Notes: generated by a model from the sequence alone, not told the origin. A stretch of 64,000 nt of DNA from Quillaja saponaria (GCA_029379385.1 CM055617.1:7316001-7380000); one strand, 5' to 3'. Shown: positions 1 to 12,210, counted from the first letter of the stretch. Translations and numbers: made by a program.

Positions 1-1501
1 ACAAAATAACATATACATATTTATTTATGTATATATATATATATATTAGTCCTTTGGCATGGACAAAAAGAGGCATGGAGGAGAGGACCCTTACAGTTAG
101 AATCAAACCATCCTAACTAATAGAAAGAAGGGAAAACAAATATAAATAGAAACAATTTATGAACATAAAGAAAAATGATTGATGGATCTCCTTCATTATA
201 CAGCAGTACAGGCCAATTAACTCATAAGATATGGCTTACAAATTACAATGCTCTTTAAGCAAGACAGTGGGCTCAAGCCTCAAATTGATGCTGCTTGCGT
301 TTTGAGATATGTTAGCCAAACTCAATTCGGATGCCCACAGAATGTTGGCTGTTATGTGTTTTCTCACAATTGGACCAACTCCAATTTCTTATTCTAGAGA
401 GCAAATTGCACTTCTTTCACTTGAGTTTGTCTATAGTCATTTTAAAGTGACTTTGACAGTTGTGTTTAATGTGGTTACCTTTTTTCCACCAACATTGATG
501 ATTTTCTATCAGTGTATTTCCATTTGTTTTCATAGTGTGGAAATTATAACAAAGTTATACACATAGAATTTTTTTTTTATAGAATCACGGTTGAATCTTG
601 ATGCCTATAACCTTCACATTTAAAAACCCTAATGTAATTAATAGAAAATATTACAGGGAAAATACTGGTGGGCAATGTATGTCAGTTTTTAAAACCATAA
701 TTGAAAAAAAAAAATAGAGAAAATAAATTTCACCTCCAATAAATTGACATACCATATAGAACACTAAAAACTTCTGTAGTACAAAAGATTTATATTACTT
801 GTGAACAGTAAAAATGTCTTGCTAGTTGCTATCATCACAGAAATCGTTTATAATCAGCATACTTGAAAGAGAGAAGTTTTAATATATATCGTAGTCCTAC
901 AACAATATAAGCTTCTCACTTTGTCAAGCCTGCAAACAAATTGCATTTGACCTCGTAAACTCAAGATAATTTGTAAATCTATTAGTAAAACACTTCGAGA
1001 TTGGATTATTTCAGATGATACCCTAACAAAGTAGTAAATATTTCCCAAGATCACATACCCAAGTAAGTAACCTGATTTAATAAATTTTGTGGTTCCAGGT
1101 CCCTGAACTTGCCATGCAAGGAAATTGTGGAGATAATAAAATACAATAGATTGAACATACCATTAAGTCTAAACAACTGACTATATACAGACACATTACC
1201 TCCATACTAAAGAATTGAAACTAAATTGCATTTCAATATTAAGGGAGCATAAAACAGAAATAAAAACCCTTGCATGAATCAAGAACTACAGAAGAAGTTC
1301 TTGTGGCAACTGAGCCATATTAAACTAGTGCTATCGCTTGTAACTGTATTTAACTTATTTGTGAGGACAAACACATAGGTGGAGAAGCAAATTGATGAGT
1401 GTCAAATGTCAGCGAACCCCTTATTACATTGTGTGATGTTTTCCTGTGTAAGATTGGGGCGAAGGAGTATAGAAAAAGTCCCTACTCATATTGAAACTTA
1501 C
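1..1501. other. Downstream part of the UBLCP1-like gene, no recognisable exon
   Basis: Everything left of the last recognised exon of the ubiquitin-like gene. I searched the minus strand for the HAD-phosphatase exons expected in a UBLCP1 protein (aspartate motif DxDxT and its surroundings) and saw none. The stretch is AT-rich, with a short (TA)n run near 31-47. It is probably a long intron or 3' untranslated sequence of the same gene. The short open frames here look like chance. Confidence 0.5.
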
Positions 1502-2462
1502 CTTGAACTGACTTATACGTCTCCTTAGTTTTTGCTTATTGACTTCTTTGTCTTTGATATCGACAGCTTCTTCTTGCCCAATTTCAAAGTCATCAACAAT
1601 TTCCGGCATATCTACTTGATCAATGATTATATCATCCTCAGTAGTACTGCAAGTTAGTTAATTTCAACATCAATCTAGCTATACAAGTTCACAAAGGGTA
1701 CAAATACAATTTCCGAAAATCTGTTCCTCGTTATTATAGGGGAACGTGGGGGAAAACAGCTGTTCTAATACCTCTAGAACCAATAACAAATTTCCCTTTT
1801 TCTGATCATTCATAATATTTAGGGGAAAATAAAAGAGTAAAGGGGAATAGAACAACTCAACCATTGACAAAATCTCCATTAGCACACAAAGGGAAAAAGG
1901 TCAAGACAAACAATTGTAAAAAGCAACATATTCTCACATCCCAAATTTCCATATATTAAAAATAAAACTATATTAATCAGATAAGAAAACCATAGTAGTT
2001 TTCCTTTGTGGTCTTTCTCTTTTGGCTGTGACATTAGGAACCCACCCACGATGCCCACTATAGTTTTCAGATAATTCTTCAAAACTACCAACCTTTAATT
2101 TCAGGATTATCAAAAACATACCACTATAAAACTTTAAATGAACACAACCAGTGTGCATATTCATCTATGTATTTGAGAGTGTAAAGAGAAATAGAGAGAG
2201 ACCCAATCATTGTCATCTTAAGAGAAGACTTGAGGGGAAGTTGAGAGAGAAAATTCGAGTCATCGGCAAGTTTGGAACCGACTTTTGGGTAGAGAAGCTT
2301 TTGGCGAATGGGCAAGACGTTGGTGAGCTCGCAGATTCGACGCTTCAATTCACCAACAGTATCGTCTCCACAAACTCTGACAGTGTACTCCTTCCCACTC
2401 CACTTCACTATCAGCATCAGCTCCTCTTCTGACAGTGACGATGTTGATGCTGTAGAAGCCAT
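1502..2462 (-). CDS. Ubiquitin-like domain protein, UBLCP1-type (partial)
   Basis: Two exons are recognisable: 2203-2462 (ATG at 2462) and 1502-1646. Splicing is phase-correct (GG|T makes Gly) and gives 135 codons. Residues about 14-87 form a ubiquitin-like fold resembling the N-terminus of the ubiquitin-like-domain CTD phosphatase UBLCP1 (VKWSGKEYTV, then LPIRQKLL and LKMTMIG). The second exon matches the UBLCP1 linker (VDDFEIGQEE ... RRRISQFK). In that family the domain docks on the proteasome and a HAD phosphatase domain follows; the phosphatase exons are not visible here. Exon 2 ends in a good donor (GTAAGT), so at least one more exon exists, in this window or beyond its left edge. It may be a Ubl-only relative. 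The exon 1 donor is GTCTCT, unusual but supported by the frame. Confidence 0.72.
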
Positions 2463-3289
2463 TGCCGAAACTGTCTGCGACCCAGAATGACTCTCCGTCC
2501 CTCCCTTCTCCCTGTACCCCCGGCCTTTCTTATGTTTTTGTGGTAAGAAAGTACCCCCGGCCTCTTTGTTATAACAATGAAAAAAATTGCCCAGCCTATT
2601 CCTTTTTTTTTCAGAATATAATTTTTTTTTAAATTTAAATTTAGTACTACAAAAATAAATAAATAAAATAAAATTACTACTACATAATGTTAATTATGTT
2701 GTGTTACTAAACTATATGACACTTTGTGCATAACAAACTGAAAAAAATATTCTACAGATTAATTGATTTTCTAAATTTTGATAAGATTGTTTTAGAAAGT
2801 ATTCAAAAGCTTTTTTAACTAGTGTTGTAGAATATTTTCAACATTCAATAATATTTATTATATTTTCATATTGCTATATCACTTAATTTATGATATTTTG
2901 CATTGACAGACATAAGTACATGTTTAACTACTATTAATTTTATCCATAACATCTTATATTCGTATTAAAGAGATGCTTCAACATTCTACTTATTAAAGTA
3001 TTTTGTTTTTAAATAAACTAGTGAGTAACTCACCTATATGAATATATGTTAATAAATTTTCTAATACCATTGTGTGTAAGAAACAAATAATAGTTATCTT
3101 TCACATATTTTACATTTAAACTCAAATAAAAAAATTTCAACATAATAATCTAATTATAATCGAATTTTCAAAATATGTTAAAAATGTTATCTGACATAGT
3201 TGAAAAGATGAAACTCCACAAAACTAAGAAAGTGTAGATAATGAAACTTAAAAGGGTTAACCTATTGTTTTAATTTCTCATAATTGTCT

Positions 3290-3650
3290 CAGTTTTTAAT
3301 TTAGCCATCTAAAAATATTTTCAGTTCAATTTAATTATATAAGAATAAGAATTTTTCAATCAAGTTACATTATCATGTTATATATAAGTAAAGTAATACT
3401 CCATAATTTAATGAACAAATGATCACAAAAAAAATTGTAAGATATACAAACATCGTATGTGCTTTATTATATTTATGTCAAGTGTAGTTATTTTCATTAA
3501 TTCATAATATATAAATAAAAAAATAAAACTTGATTGATAAATTTTGAATCTTGAAATATAAAATTGACTAAAAAAAATTCATACAATATCGAATTGAAAA
3601 ATGATATAATATTGAAAAATCAAAATAGTAGATAAATCAACTTAAAATCA
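3290..3650 (+). repeat. Dispersed AT-rich repeat, copy A
   Basis: Collinear with 24875-25235 in the same orientation. Shared blocks in the same order include TTTTTCAATCAA, ATAATTTAATGA, ATTATATTTATGTCAAGT, TTAATTCATAA and TTGATAAATTTT, with small indels between. There is no coding potential. I see no clear terminal inverted repeats or target duplication, so the class is unknown (old MITE, solo-LTR piece or Helitron remnant). Confidence 0.6.
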
Positions 3651-3762
3651 GTATAATCTTAGAAGAAGAAAAAACTTTGAGAAGATGATGAAAAATTGAA
3701 AGTATCAACACCCACTAAATAATTATGAAGAGAAAGAATAAAAACTATTAAATGAAATACCA

Positions 3763-3820
3763 TGGGCCAGTTTTTATTCATTAAAATGAAAAATAAGACA
3801 AACAATTTAAGCCCAGCCCA
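3763..3820. promoter_or_regulatory. Site II-type elements upstream of mitochondrial RPL2
   Basis: TGGGCC at 3763-3768 and two overlapping AGCCCA (reverse TGGGCT) at 3810-3815 and 3815-3820 lie about 185-240 bases before the RPL2 start. TGGGCY 'site II' motifs are common TCP-type sites in promoters of plant ribosomal-protein and mitochondrial-protein genes. The match to this gene class supports the reading; function is inferred. Confidence 0.5.
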
Positions 3821-4004
3821 ACTCAAACGCAAATGAAAGGCTGCACACGACGTCAGCCGTGAAGTCGTATTACTCATACTGGTATGTCGTATACCCGGCG
3901 AAACAAGAAAGCTTAGGGCTTATTCCCCAGTGTTTGTTGCCGTTGTCCCCGCCATCCGGGTCTCAGATTCTAGTAGAGTCGGTCTGTTAGGCATTTGGAG
4001 ATTC

Positions 4005-6488
4005 ATGGCTCTATGGAGAGCTCGATCAGCTGCGTCCACGTTCTTCAACATCAGCAAGCTCAAGCCCATTCAACCTTCCACCATATTCAATAGTAACAGC
4101 GGCAATGCTGCTCGCAATTTCTCCTCCGGTATGCGTTGTACCATGAATTTTATGATTTTGATTCTGTATTTTCGTCTTTCTTTGAAATATGTTTGGTTAC
4201 CGAGAAATCCCGGGAATCATTATCAAACATTGGTATCAAGCTTTTCTAAGGGATTTCATTTTTCGTTTTTTTAATTGAAAACCTTTTATTGGTGATTTGA
4301 TGTTAAAGAACAAGAGGAGGAGAAAAGAAATTTAGAATCTATGCTTTTTGGGAAATTGAGATTTTGGCTACACGAGGTTTCTGGTGAAAAAATTGTATTT
4401 TTTTTTTTTACTATGGAAGAAATTAGCAAAACTCGGCTTCCAGTACATTAGGGAGAGGAAATTTTTGCTTATGTAATTATATTTTCAACTCAGTAAAGAA
4501 ATGAATTAAAGTAGAAGGATATTAAAATTTTGGAATTTTATTGTTTTTCTCTTTGGAAAATGAGAGGACTCTAGATTGATTATTGTAGTGAGTAAGTAAT
4601 TCATGATGTTTGTAGGTAATTGGATATATGGTTATGACTTTGATGGAGAGAAGGAACAGAAACGAGTAATGAAATTTTTTATTATTGACCTTGTTGCTTC
4701 ATTTCCAAGATGAAAGCTTTGCTTAGCTAAGATAGAGTTGTGAATTCCATCCAATTGGAGCATAAATTCTAAAGAGAAACTTGCTTTATTTGGCTATCTG
4801 AGATTTAAGAAGATGAAGACAAATTCTTGTTGTTAGCCTTGTGTTTTTGCTGCATTCATTGTGCTCCATCCCATTAAATTTAAGATCAGAAACATCTCAT
4901 TTGAGCTGATTGTTTGTAATAGGCTGTACTTTGTAATCAGGTCCTGGAGGATAATGAATCCTTATGGATCTTCATTTTACTTTACACAGATATATCCAAG
5001 ACATATTCCGATGGGTCAAGACAAATTATGAGCTACGTGCCACTTGCTGTAGGAATGGACATTGGAACAATTATTCACAACACTGAGACGAGGCCAGGGC
5101 AAGGTGGTTGTATCAAAGAATTTATTTTTTTTTGTACTCTATTTTCATCTTCTTTCAAATCTGTTTGGTTACTAAGAAATCCTGGGAAGTATCAAAACAT
5201 TGGTATCAAGTTTTGTTGAGAGATTTTATCTTCATTTTTTTCAATTGAAAACCTTTTATTGGTGTTTGGCTGTTTAAAGAACAGGATGAGAAAATAAACA
5301 TAGATTTCCTTTATTGTTTCTTTTGGGGAATGAAGATTTAAGGTATGTCTACAGGAGGTTTTCGGGTGAAAATTTCTCATTTGTTGACTGATGGAAGTAA
5401 TTAGCAAAACTGGGCTTCCAGTTAGTTGGGGAGGGGAAGAATAAGCTTCGAGCACTATATATGCAGATCAGTGGAGAAATTTGAAGTAGACGGGAATTAG
5501 ATTTAGGAATTTTATTGATTTTCCTTTGGAAAATGGGAGGATTTTAGCTTGCGGATTGTAGTGACTATCTAATTCATGAGGTTTTTAGCTAAGTGAATAT
5601 CTGGTTAGGACTTAAATGGAGGTTAAAAACAGAAAGGGATATTGAAAATGTTGATTATTGACATTGTTACTTTCTTTCCAAGATGAAAGCTCTGCTCACT
5701 AAGCTAAAGTTTTGTAAAGCCAATTGATTTCATCCAATAAGAGCACCTAAGTCTAAAGAGAAACTTAACTTTGATTATCAGAGATTTAAGAAGATGAAGA
5801 CAAATCCTTGTTGTTGGCCGTATTTTTTTTTTCTATATTTATTTCCCCTCCATCCCATTAAACTTCATTTATACCATAGAATGCCAATTGCTTTTCAGAG
5901 GATGTGTTTTGTGATAAGGTCCTGGAGGTTAATCAATCCTTACAGATCTTCATTGGACTTTCCACAGATGCTTTCAAGACATATTCCAATGCTTCACGAG
6001 AGAGCATGATGAACCAAATGGCTTATCTTGACATAAATTCACAAATTGGGAGCTGCATGCCACTGTCTGCAATGCGCATTGGAACAATTATTCACAACAT
6101 TGAGATGAGGCCAGGGCAAGGTGCCAAGCTCGTTAGATCAGCAGGAACAAGTGCTAAGATCTTAAAGGATCCCACAACATCAAGATACTGTTTGATCCAA
6201 CTTCCTTCAGGTGTCAAAAAGACGGTTGATACTCGTTGCAGGGCCACAATTGGTCAAGTGTCTAATCCAGGCCATAAAGATTGCAAGCTTAGGAAGGCTG
6301 GGCAGAGCCGGTGGCTTGGCCAAAGACCAACAGTTCGAGGAGTTGCAATGAATCCAGTAGATCATCCTCATGGTGGAGGTGAGGGTAAGAGCAAGAGTAG
6401 TGGGAAATGGGGAGGAGTATCTGTTAGTCCTTGGGGCAAACCAACTAAGAGTGGGTACAAGACTGGACCTCTGAAGCGCAGAAAGTAG
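4005..6488 (+). CDS. RPL2: Mitochondrial ribosomal protein L2, C-terminal half, nuclear-encoded
   Basis: Exons 4005-4128 and 5968-6488 join in phase 1 (G|AT, Asp) to give 214 aa. Residues 1 to about 41 are an Arg/Ser-rich, acid-poor presequence (MALWRARSAAS...) ending near NFSS, as expected for mitochondrial import. The rest is the C-terminal half of bacterial-type L2: IGTIIHNIEMRPGQGAKL, the RATIGQVSNP block, then GVAMNPVDHPHGGGEG, carrying the conserved peptidyl-transferase-centre His, and the basic tail. The N-terminal RNA-binding half is absent. In eudicots rpl2 was split, with the 5' half staying in the mitochondrial genome and the 3' half moving to the nucleus; this gene is that nuclear half. 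The 1.84-kb intron contains a tandem duplication with a second copy of the start of exon 2 (see separate entry). Confidence 0.93.
4129..6122 (+). repeat. Tandem duplication of RPL2 intron 1 plus start of exon 2
   Basis: Unit A (about 4129-5103) and unit B (about 5104-6122) are diverged direct copies. GTTTGGTTAC at 4191 recurs at 5163, and ATTGGAACAATTATTCACAA at 5061 recurs at 6078. The break joins exon sequence CCAGGGCAAGGT to the intron start GGTATGCG through a shared GGT. Unit A therefore ends with a copy of the first part of exon 2 followed directly by a copy of the intron 5' end. Confidence 0.85.
4990..5103 (+). other. Duplicate, still-open copy of RPL2 exon 2 start (candidate cassette exon)
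   Basis: Preceded by an intact acceptor (ACACAG at 4984-4989) and followed by a donor-like GTGGTT. Exactly 114 nt, phase 1 at both ends, and open in the RPL2 frame throughout. It encodes a diverged version of residues 42-89 with an internal deletion relative to the real exon: MSYVPLAVGMDIG here against SCMPLSAMRIG there, with GTIIHN...RPGQG in common. Inclusion would insert 38 residues without a stop. It may equally be a decaying pseudo-exon; RNA evidence is needed. Confidence 0.6.
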
Positions 6489-7789
6489 TGTATGTCTAGT
6501 TGCTTCTGGTACTCTACTGTGAGATGCTTACAATAATGAAGAGAAATTCTCATACCTTTGGAAGAAATATTGGACATTTTTGTAATTTATATTCAGTTAG
6601 TGAGTTTGGTTGTTCAAATGGAAAAAAGGGGATAACAGTTTTGTTTTACTAGTTTGCCCCCGTATGCATTTTCACTCAAATCTACCCTCTAATTTCATTT
6701 CTGGTTAGAGAGAGAATATTGCATTGCATCCATGATCTGTGTCAGTCTTTTTTCTTCTTTCATTTATGCAGTGCCATAAACAAGTCTATACGCGTACAAG
6801 CTTGTGTGAATGAAGCAGCCAGACATATTCAGTGTTTTTTGCCAAACAAGTTCACTTCTATAATTTGAGAAAAGGAACTAAAAACAAATATTTGAGGGTC
6901 TTGAGATAAACCCATTTACCTCTGGCCTTTAAAAGATTGATGGGTACGGCATGTTCTTTTCCCTCGTCAGCTCAATCTTACCTTCATGTAAGTACCTCAA
7001 ATTTCTCCACTTTTCCAATTTAACTATCTTTCCTTTTTCTTATAATCAATGTTAATAAATTTGTCACCAAATCTAATATTGTTTTTTTACTTTTTTTCTT
7101 ATTATTTTATTGGAAATGCAGATGAGTTTGATTATTGGATCCTAATGACAATACTCACATAGGATTTTACGTCTGATAATGAATTAATGATAACACATTT
7201 GATGTAAGTCACCTTCTTTAATCTTCATATTGAAAATCATTCAGCCAATTTTATCATCACAATCAAACAAGTTCCATGAAGGAAAACAAACTTCAATAAA
7301 CAAACAAATCAAAATGCCTTTCCGGTTGAGAAAGCCAGTTAACAGAACAAACAAATCAAATTTTAAACATATAATTACACAAATTCAAATCAAGATATCT
7401 GGTGGTGGATTCCTTTCTAGTTTTTTTTTTTTTTTTTTTTTAGTTTTTTGGAAAACAGTACCTTGTGATGAAACCCTAGAATTTATATCACATCCCAATC
7501 TTCAATCCCAACTATTTGAGCCCCACGAACAATAAAAGTGAATCCTAAATGTTAATCATCCATCTCATGACAGGTTGACTGGTGACCAACCAAGCGCGTA
7601 CTTAGACAGCACAATAACACTAACAACAATTGGAAATAGTACATTAATAGAATTAGGCACAAGTTCCAATGAAAGGCAAATTCGAGCCCTCCACTACAGT
7701 ATTCATTTCAGAGGCTAACCCCTGAGATTTATAAGGTTATTGTGTCTTCAATTGTTGAAAATACAACTACAGCTTATAATTACGTTAAC
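6489..7789. other. Convergent 3' flanks of RPL2 and MRS2-4
   Basis: Holds the 3' untranslated regions of RPL2 (+) and the MRS2-type gene (-). There is a long T run at about 7422-7441. I found no homology to a known protein in any frame. The 101-codon plus-strand frame at 7230-7535 has a composition typical of non-coding DNA. Confidence 0.6.
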
Positions 7790-10700
7790 TTATGAACCGA
7801 GCAATTTCTTCCATCTCGCGTATCCTAAAACAAGCAGGAAAAGCAATATGCAACCAGCCGAAGTACCCCCAACAAAGAACTCAAAGATTCCATGCATGTC
7901 ATACAATGGACAGTGAATATTCATACCAAAGATACCAGCAATCAAAGTTTCAACTGCAATAGCAAATGATGCAATGGTCAATGTTAACTGCAGTTGGATG
8001 AGTTCGTTTCTTTGATTGTCAAGTTGGATATTGACATAGTCTTCTGTGTCATCAATATACTCCCTAACCTGCAACACAATACTGCATAAGAATCTATAGA
8101 AGTTCTCAAGAAAGATAATGACAAACAAGAATAAGTATAGTCTATAATCAAATGCTTTTAACACATTGTTATTGATAAGGAACCATAGACTAGCTTCAAG
8201 TATACTTAGACAAGCAAAATTGAGAAACAATCAATACTCAATGGAACAAAGTCGCTTTCAGTAGTCATATGAGACTATCTTCGTATCAATGAGAAAGGAG
8301 AACAGATACAGATCATCACTTTACTGAAGTAGAGTGGAACAACTGACAAGAAGCCCATTGCAAGTGCATTTTGCAAGTTTTTCCTCCTCATTCATATTAA
8401 CCAATTATTTTCCACAAGGCAACAAACCAGTTCCTTTAAGCTTCTCACATCAAACGATGTATAAATTTACCAATTTTGAACTCTCAAAATGAGACAGGAA
8501 ATACAAAGTGGATGACCACACAATCTAAATAAATTCACAATTATAATTTTCAATGTTGTCTACAAAAGCTGGGTCCATAAAAAACAATTGCTGAAGAATA
8601 TATACAAATTTAAATTAAGAAAATTAAAAACACTCACAGACAATATCTTGTTACGAGTTCCATCCAACTGCATAAAATATGCCTCAAGCAGCATCTCCAG
8701 ATCCTCCACGTCATTATCATCCATACAGTTGCTAGTAATGAAACTTCCACTTCTACTAGAATTAAATCGACGAAGAGGAGGAGCAGTTTTAGTGAAGCTA
8801 TTTGAAGCTGTAGCTCCCAACAAAGCGTCAGGTTGTTGGTTTTGAATCCACTTCCTTGTCAAATATAATTGTGCCATATCTTCATTGTCGTCTAACAAAT
8901 GTTCAATTTCATCCCGCACCTGATAGATAGGAACCCATGCTCTTCACAGACTATATAAATAAACCATATGATTGATGGTTGAATGCAGCAGTAAGCACTG
9001 AATAAAATATCTTCGAATAAATATATACAACAGTAATAATTTTATTAGATAAATTAGTCATGTATGGTTGTCAATTTTTATAACATATGGGCCATCAAAT
9101 GTTCTTAGAAGATGGGACAGACAACCTGCACCTACTCCATGTTCCAATATTTAAGAAGAATGACAGCAAATCAACAATGATATGATGGAAAACAATCAGA
9201 AATTAGAGGAAGAAGGGTCTTTGGTTTTGGATTATTTTTCTATCCACGCAAGTCACTAAGAACTAATAATTGTTATTTTTTTCTCTGTTTCCAGTTTTTT
9301 TTTTCTTTTCTTTTCTTGGAGCTACTAAGAACTATTTCAATACCTTAAACAATTACACTGTTCAATTGATCAACTAATTAAAGATTTCTCCAAGCACATT
9401 TTATGATACAGATACCACTAGTAAATCAGGGCCTGGTTAATAATTGTACCCCTAGTTCAGCGAGTAACTCCTTAAAGAAAGAAATCAGACTTTGCATTAT
9501 AACACCATTTTATCCAGAAACGTCCTCCTTCTATTCCTCAAGTTCCATTTCTATCTTTGGGTAATAAGTGAAACTTTTTCTGTCACAAATAGCATTCTTG
9601 GGAAATAGGGAATTAAACAAGGACATGGAAAAGGAGTGTGATATAAATCAAGACCTTTTGTACACGTGCAAGCAGATGGGTAAGATTGCTCTTGAGACTC
9701 CGCACATGTTCAAGATTCTTGGTGCTAACATTCCTAGCCAATTCATCTAGTACAGGGTACGCATCTCTCTCCAAGTCTGCCACACTGGAGTCCAGATACG
9801 TACAGACAAGTTCTAAAGCAATCTCCAGGACCTGAAACTCAAAAGGGAGCTCAGACTGCAGACCTTCAGCAGACTCTGGAATAGGTAACCATTGTCTGCC
9901 TGTCGGAACATGTATTTCACTATCTTGGTCTTCCACAGAGCCATGGGGAATAGGTTGGGTTCGGTATGGAAGTTGTTGCCTTAGTTGATCAACAAATGGA
10001 AGAACCTCTTTACAAAGAGGATCCAGCACCAACACTTCTTCAGCTGTAACTATAGCCTTTATAAACGCTAAATTAACAACCATGGCTTTCTCCCTGGCTG
10101 CAAAGGAAAGGAAGTAACATGTAATTCCATACTTTATCTTAACCATTATAGCCACTAAATGAGAGTTGGCAAATGAAAAAGAAAAAGAAACAAACCATGA
10201 CACACATAACTAAAAACAGCATGACAGTTACCAGAATCTACAACGTTTTCAAAGCTCAATAAATTTCCACTCTGATTTCCTCTTCAAAGATAACACGCGC
10301 CACTAACAAAGTTTCAGATTAATCCATTTCATACAGAAAAACAATGATAAGTAGTAGAGAAGTAGGGATTCCCTCACAATTAACAACACACTGGGCTATA
10401 CCTTAACTAACTCTTAACTAAAAATTTAAAAATAAAAAAAAACTGTACTTAATATCTTGAAAAAGGAATAATTATAATGATTACCAAGAATATTGGAGGA
10501 CTGGGAGAAGACAGGGCCCAAAATCCTCAAATCCCTAGAAGGAATAGCAGCACGCCGGATTATGGAATTCTTATCACACTCAACAAGCTCAGAGGAACCC
10601 GACCGATCAAACCTCATCCATAGCCTCGCCCCGCCAGTCTTCTTCTTAGTCTTCCCCGCTGCTCCACTGCCAATCAAACTATTATTGTTGTTGTTATTTG

Positions 10701-10818
10701 GTGGGCTGGACCCTCCTCCGATCAGTGGTAGCGTTGACGGTGATGATGGTATCTCGACCGTCTTCTTCAGTCGCCGGCGCCCACTTGTGCGGCGAAATGA
10801 GAACGGTCCCTTACCCAT
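7790..10818 (-). CDS. MRS2-4: MRS2/MGT-type CorA magnesium transporter
   Basis: Four exons, 10485-10818, 9655-10097, 8638-8919 and 7790-8068, splice in phase to 445 aa. The protein follows Arabidopsis MRS2-4 (MGT6) closely from the first residues ([10 protein letters not shown]) to the end ([11 protein letters not shown]). Order: a low-complexity Ser/Asn/Gly N-terminus to about residue 55, the conserved [14 protein letters not shown] block, the soluble helical CorA funnel (ILGPVFS, then [14 protein letters not shown] and [17 protein letters not shown]), then two C-terminal membrane helices. The family signature GMN is intact at residues 401-403, just after the first helix. Members form pentameric Mg2+ channels; MRS2-4 is placed in endomembranes or the plasma membrane in Arabidopsis. 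Donors are GTAATC, GTCTTG and GTGAGT. Confidence 0.93.
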
Positions 10819-11267
10819 TATTTTCCCGCAATATATATGCAGTAAAATCTGAAATTTTCAATCTTTGTATAGGAAAAAACAGAAAAAGAAAAAAAGGGTC
10901 TACCGGGAAATCGTAGGAAATCATTGGCCTTTGGGGTTCTTCTTTGTCTTCTTCTTCTATCCCTCCGCCTTCTTCCTCCATAAACACCTTCACACCCTGT
11001 TGCAGAAAAGCCTTCCGAATGGTCTATTTTTCGTTAAATTTCCCTCGTTTTTTAACTTTGAGCATATTCGCATCTACTTTCTCCAGTTTCTTTATTTATT
11101 TATTTATTCCAACCCAACCCTTAAATTGTATTTATTTTATTATTTTTTTCTTTCCTCCGATCCCTAATAGAACAACTTGGCAGAGACCTGTTTTCTTTTT
11201 GGCTCGAGAGATTTTTTTTATTAAGACAGAAACCATTTTTGTTTATTAAATTGGGAAAAAGACACCG

Positions 11268-11365
11268 ACATTGATGTAGGTAGCTATATATATATATATA
11301 TATATATATTTGACTCAATTATATTTTTAATACATTGATGTAGGCAGCTATATATATATATATAT
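11268..11365. repeat. Two-copy (64-bp period) repeat with (TA)n tracts
   Basis: ACATTGATGTAGGTAGC at 11268-11284 and ACATTGATGTAGGCAGC at 11332-11348 are each followed by a (TA)n tract (about 11285-11309 and 11350-11365). Two units with one mismatch in 17. This is probably a replication-slippage duplication carrying a dinucleotide microsatellite. Confidence 0.8.
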
Positions 11366-11451
11366 TTATAATTTCATATACAATTCAATTTTGTTGTTAT
11401 ATTTTAAAAAGTAAAATATGATCTTATAATTTTTATAATAATAAAATTTAG

Positions 11452-11544
11452 TCTCAGTTATCAAATTTAACTTAGATGCAAGTGATGTAACAATATCATC
11501 TCAGTCATCAAATTTAACTTAGATGTAAGTGATGTAACAATATC
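11452..11544. repeat. 47-bp tandem direct repeat, two copies
   Basis: Units 11452-11498 and 11499-11544 are nearly identical; each contains AAATTTAACTTAGATG followed by AAGTGATGTAACAATATC. Divergence is a few bases, so the duplication is recent compared with the surrounding DNA. Confidence 0.85.
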
Positions 11545-12203
11545 TTACTTTACGTATTTAAGTACCATATTACTTGTTTGACATGTTAATTATTGTTAAG
11601 TTAAATTTAACAAATAATAACAACATATTACGTAATTTTCAAAATTCTAAATATGATATAAAATTTTTGAACTATAGAAACAAAATAGAATTATCCACTA
11701 AATTATAAAAATTAAAAATATAATTTAACTTTTCAAAAAAAATATATAAATTATTGACTAAAATTGGAGCATAAGAATGACTTGATTATAAATAAAACCC
11801 TAAAATAATGGTTCGTTTCAGAACACATCCCAAGACGCATGGGTTGACGGAGCCGTTCAAGAATCAACCCAAGGCTTTCTTGATCACGCACCCTAAGATG
11901 CGATTTCGAACACGATCTTATTCTTCCAAGTTTTTGGACAATTCAAATTTACTAAAAATAATTTTTTTTAATTGTTATGGAAATTAACTTTTAAATTATT
12001 TTACAAATTAAAATTTTTGGACAACTCAAATACACATTAAAAATAAAACAAGATATAGATCATCGCCCTCGTCTTACCCCTAATCCAAACCCTGCCCGTT
12101 AATAACTCGACTTGAACCGAAACCCGGTTAGAATCCTCAATTTTCTTTTTTCCATTCCACAGGAAAGAAAGAGAAGATAGGGTAGTTGTTGCTTCCTTTC
12201 CCA

Positions 12204-12210
12204 TATAAAA
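12204..12210 (+). promoter_or_regulatory. TATA box of ZRF1
   Basis: TATAAAA at 12204-12210, in the context CCCATATAAAAGGC, lies about 95 bases before the untranslated-exon donor at 12300/12301. It is a plausible core promoter for the downstream ZRF1 gene. Confidence 0.5.

Larger units (their letters stand above)
2463..4004. other. AT-rich intergenic region between two divergent genes
   Basis: Divergent promoter region of the ubiquitin-like gene (-) and mitochondrial RPL2 (+). Most of it is AT-rich sequence without long frames. About 3290-3650 is one copy of a dispersed repeat found again near 24.88-25.23 kb. The last 250 bases hold site II-type elements and the start region of RPL2. Confidence 0.6.

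Noticed and set aside
7230..7535. 101-codon plus-strand frame
   Set aside because: Intergenic, contains a poly(T)-derived phenylalanine run, no homology and no gene structure around it.
10493..10916. Plus-strand frames over MRS2-4 exon 1
   Set aside because: Antisense to an exon with clear family identity.
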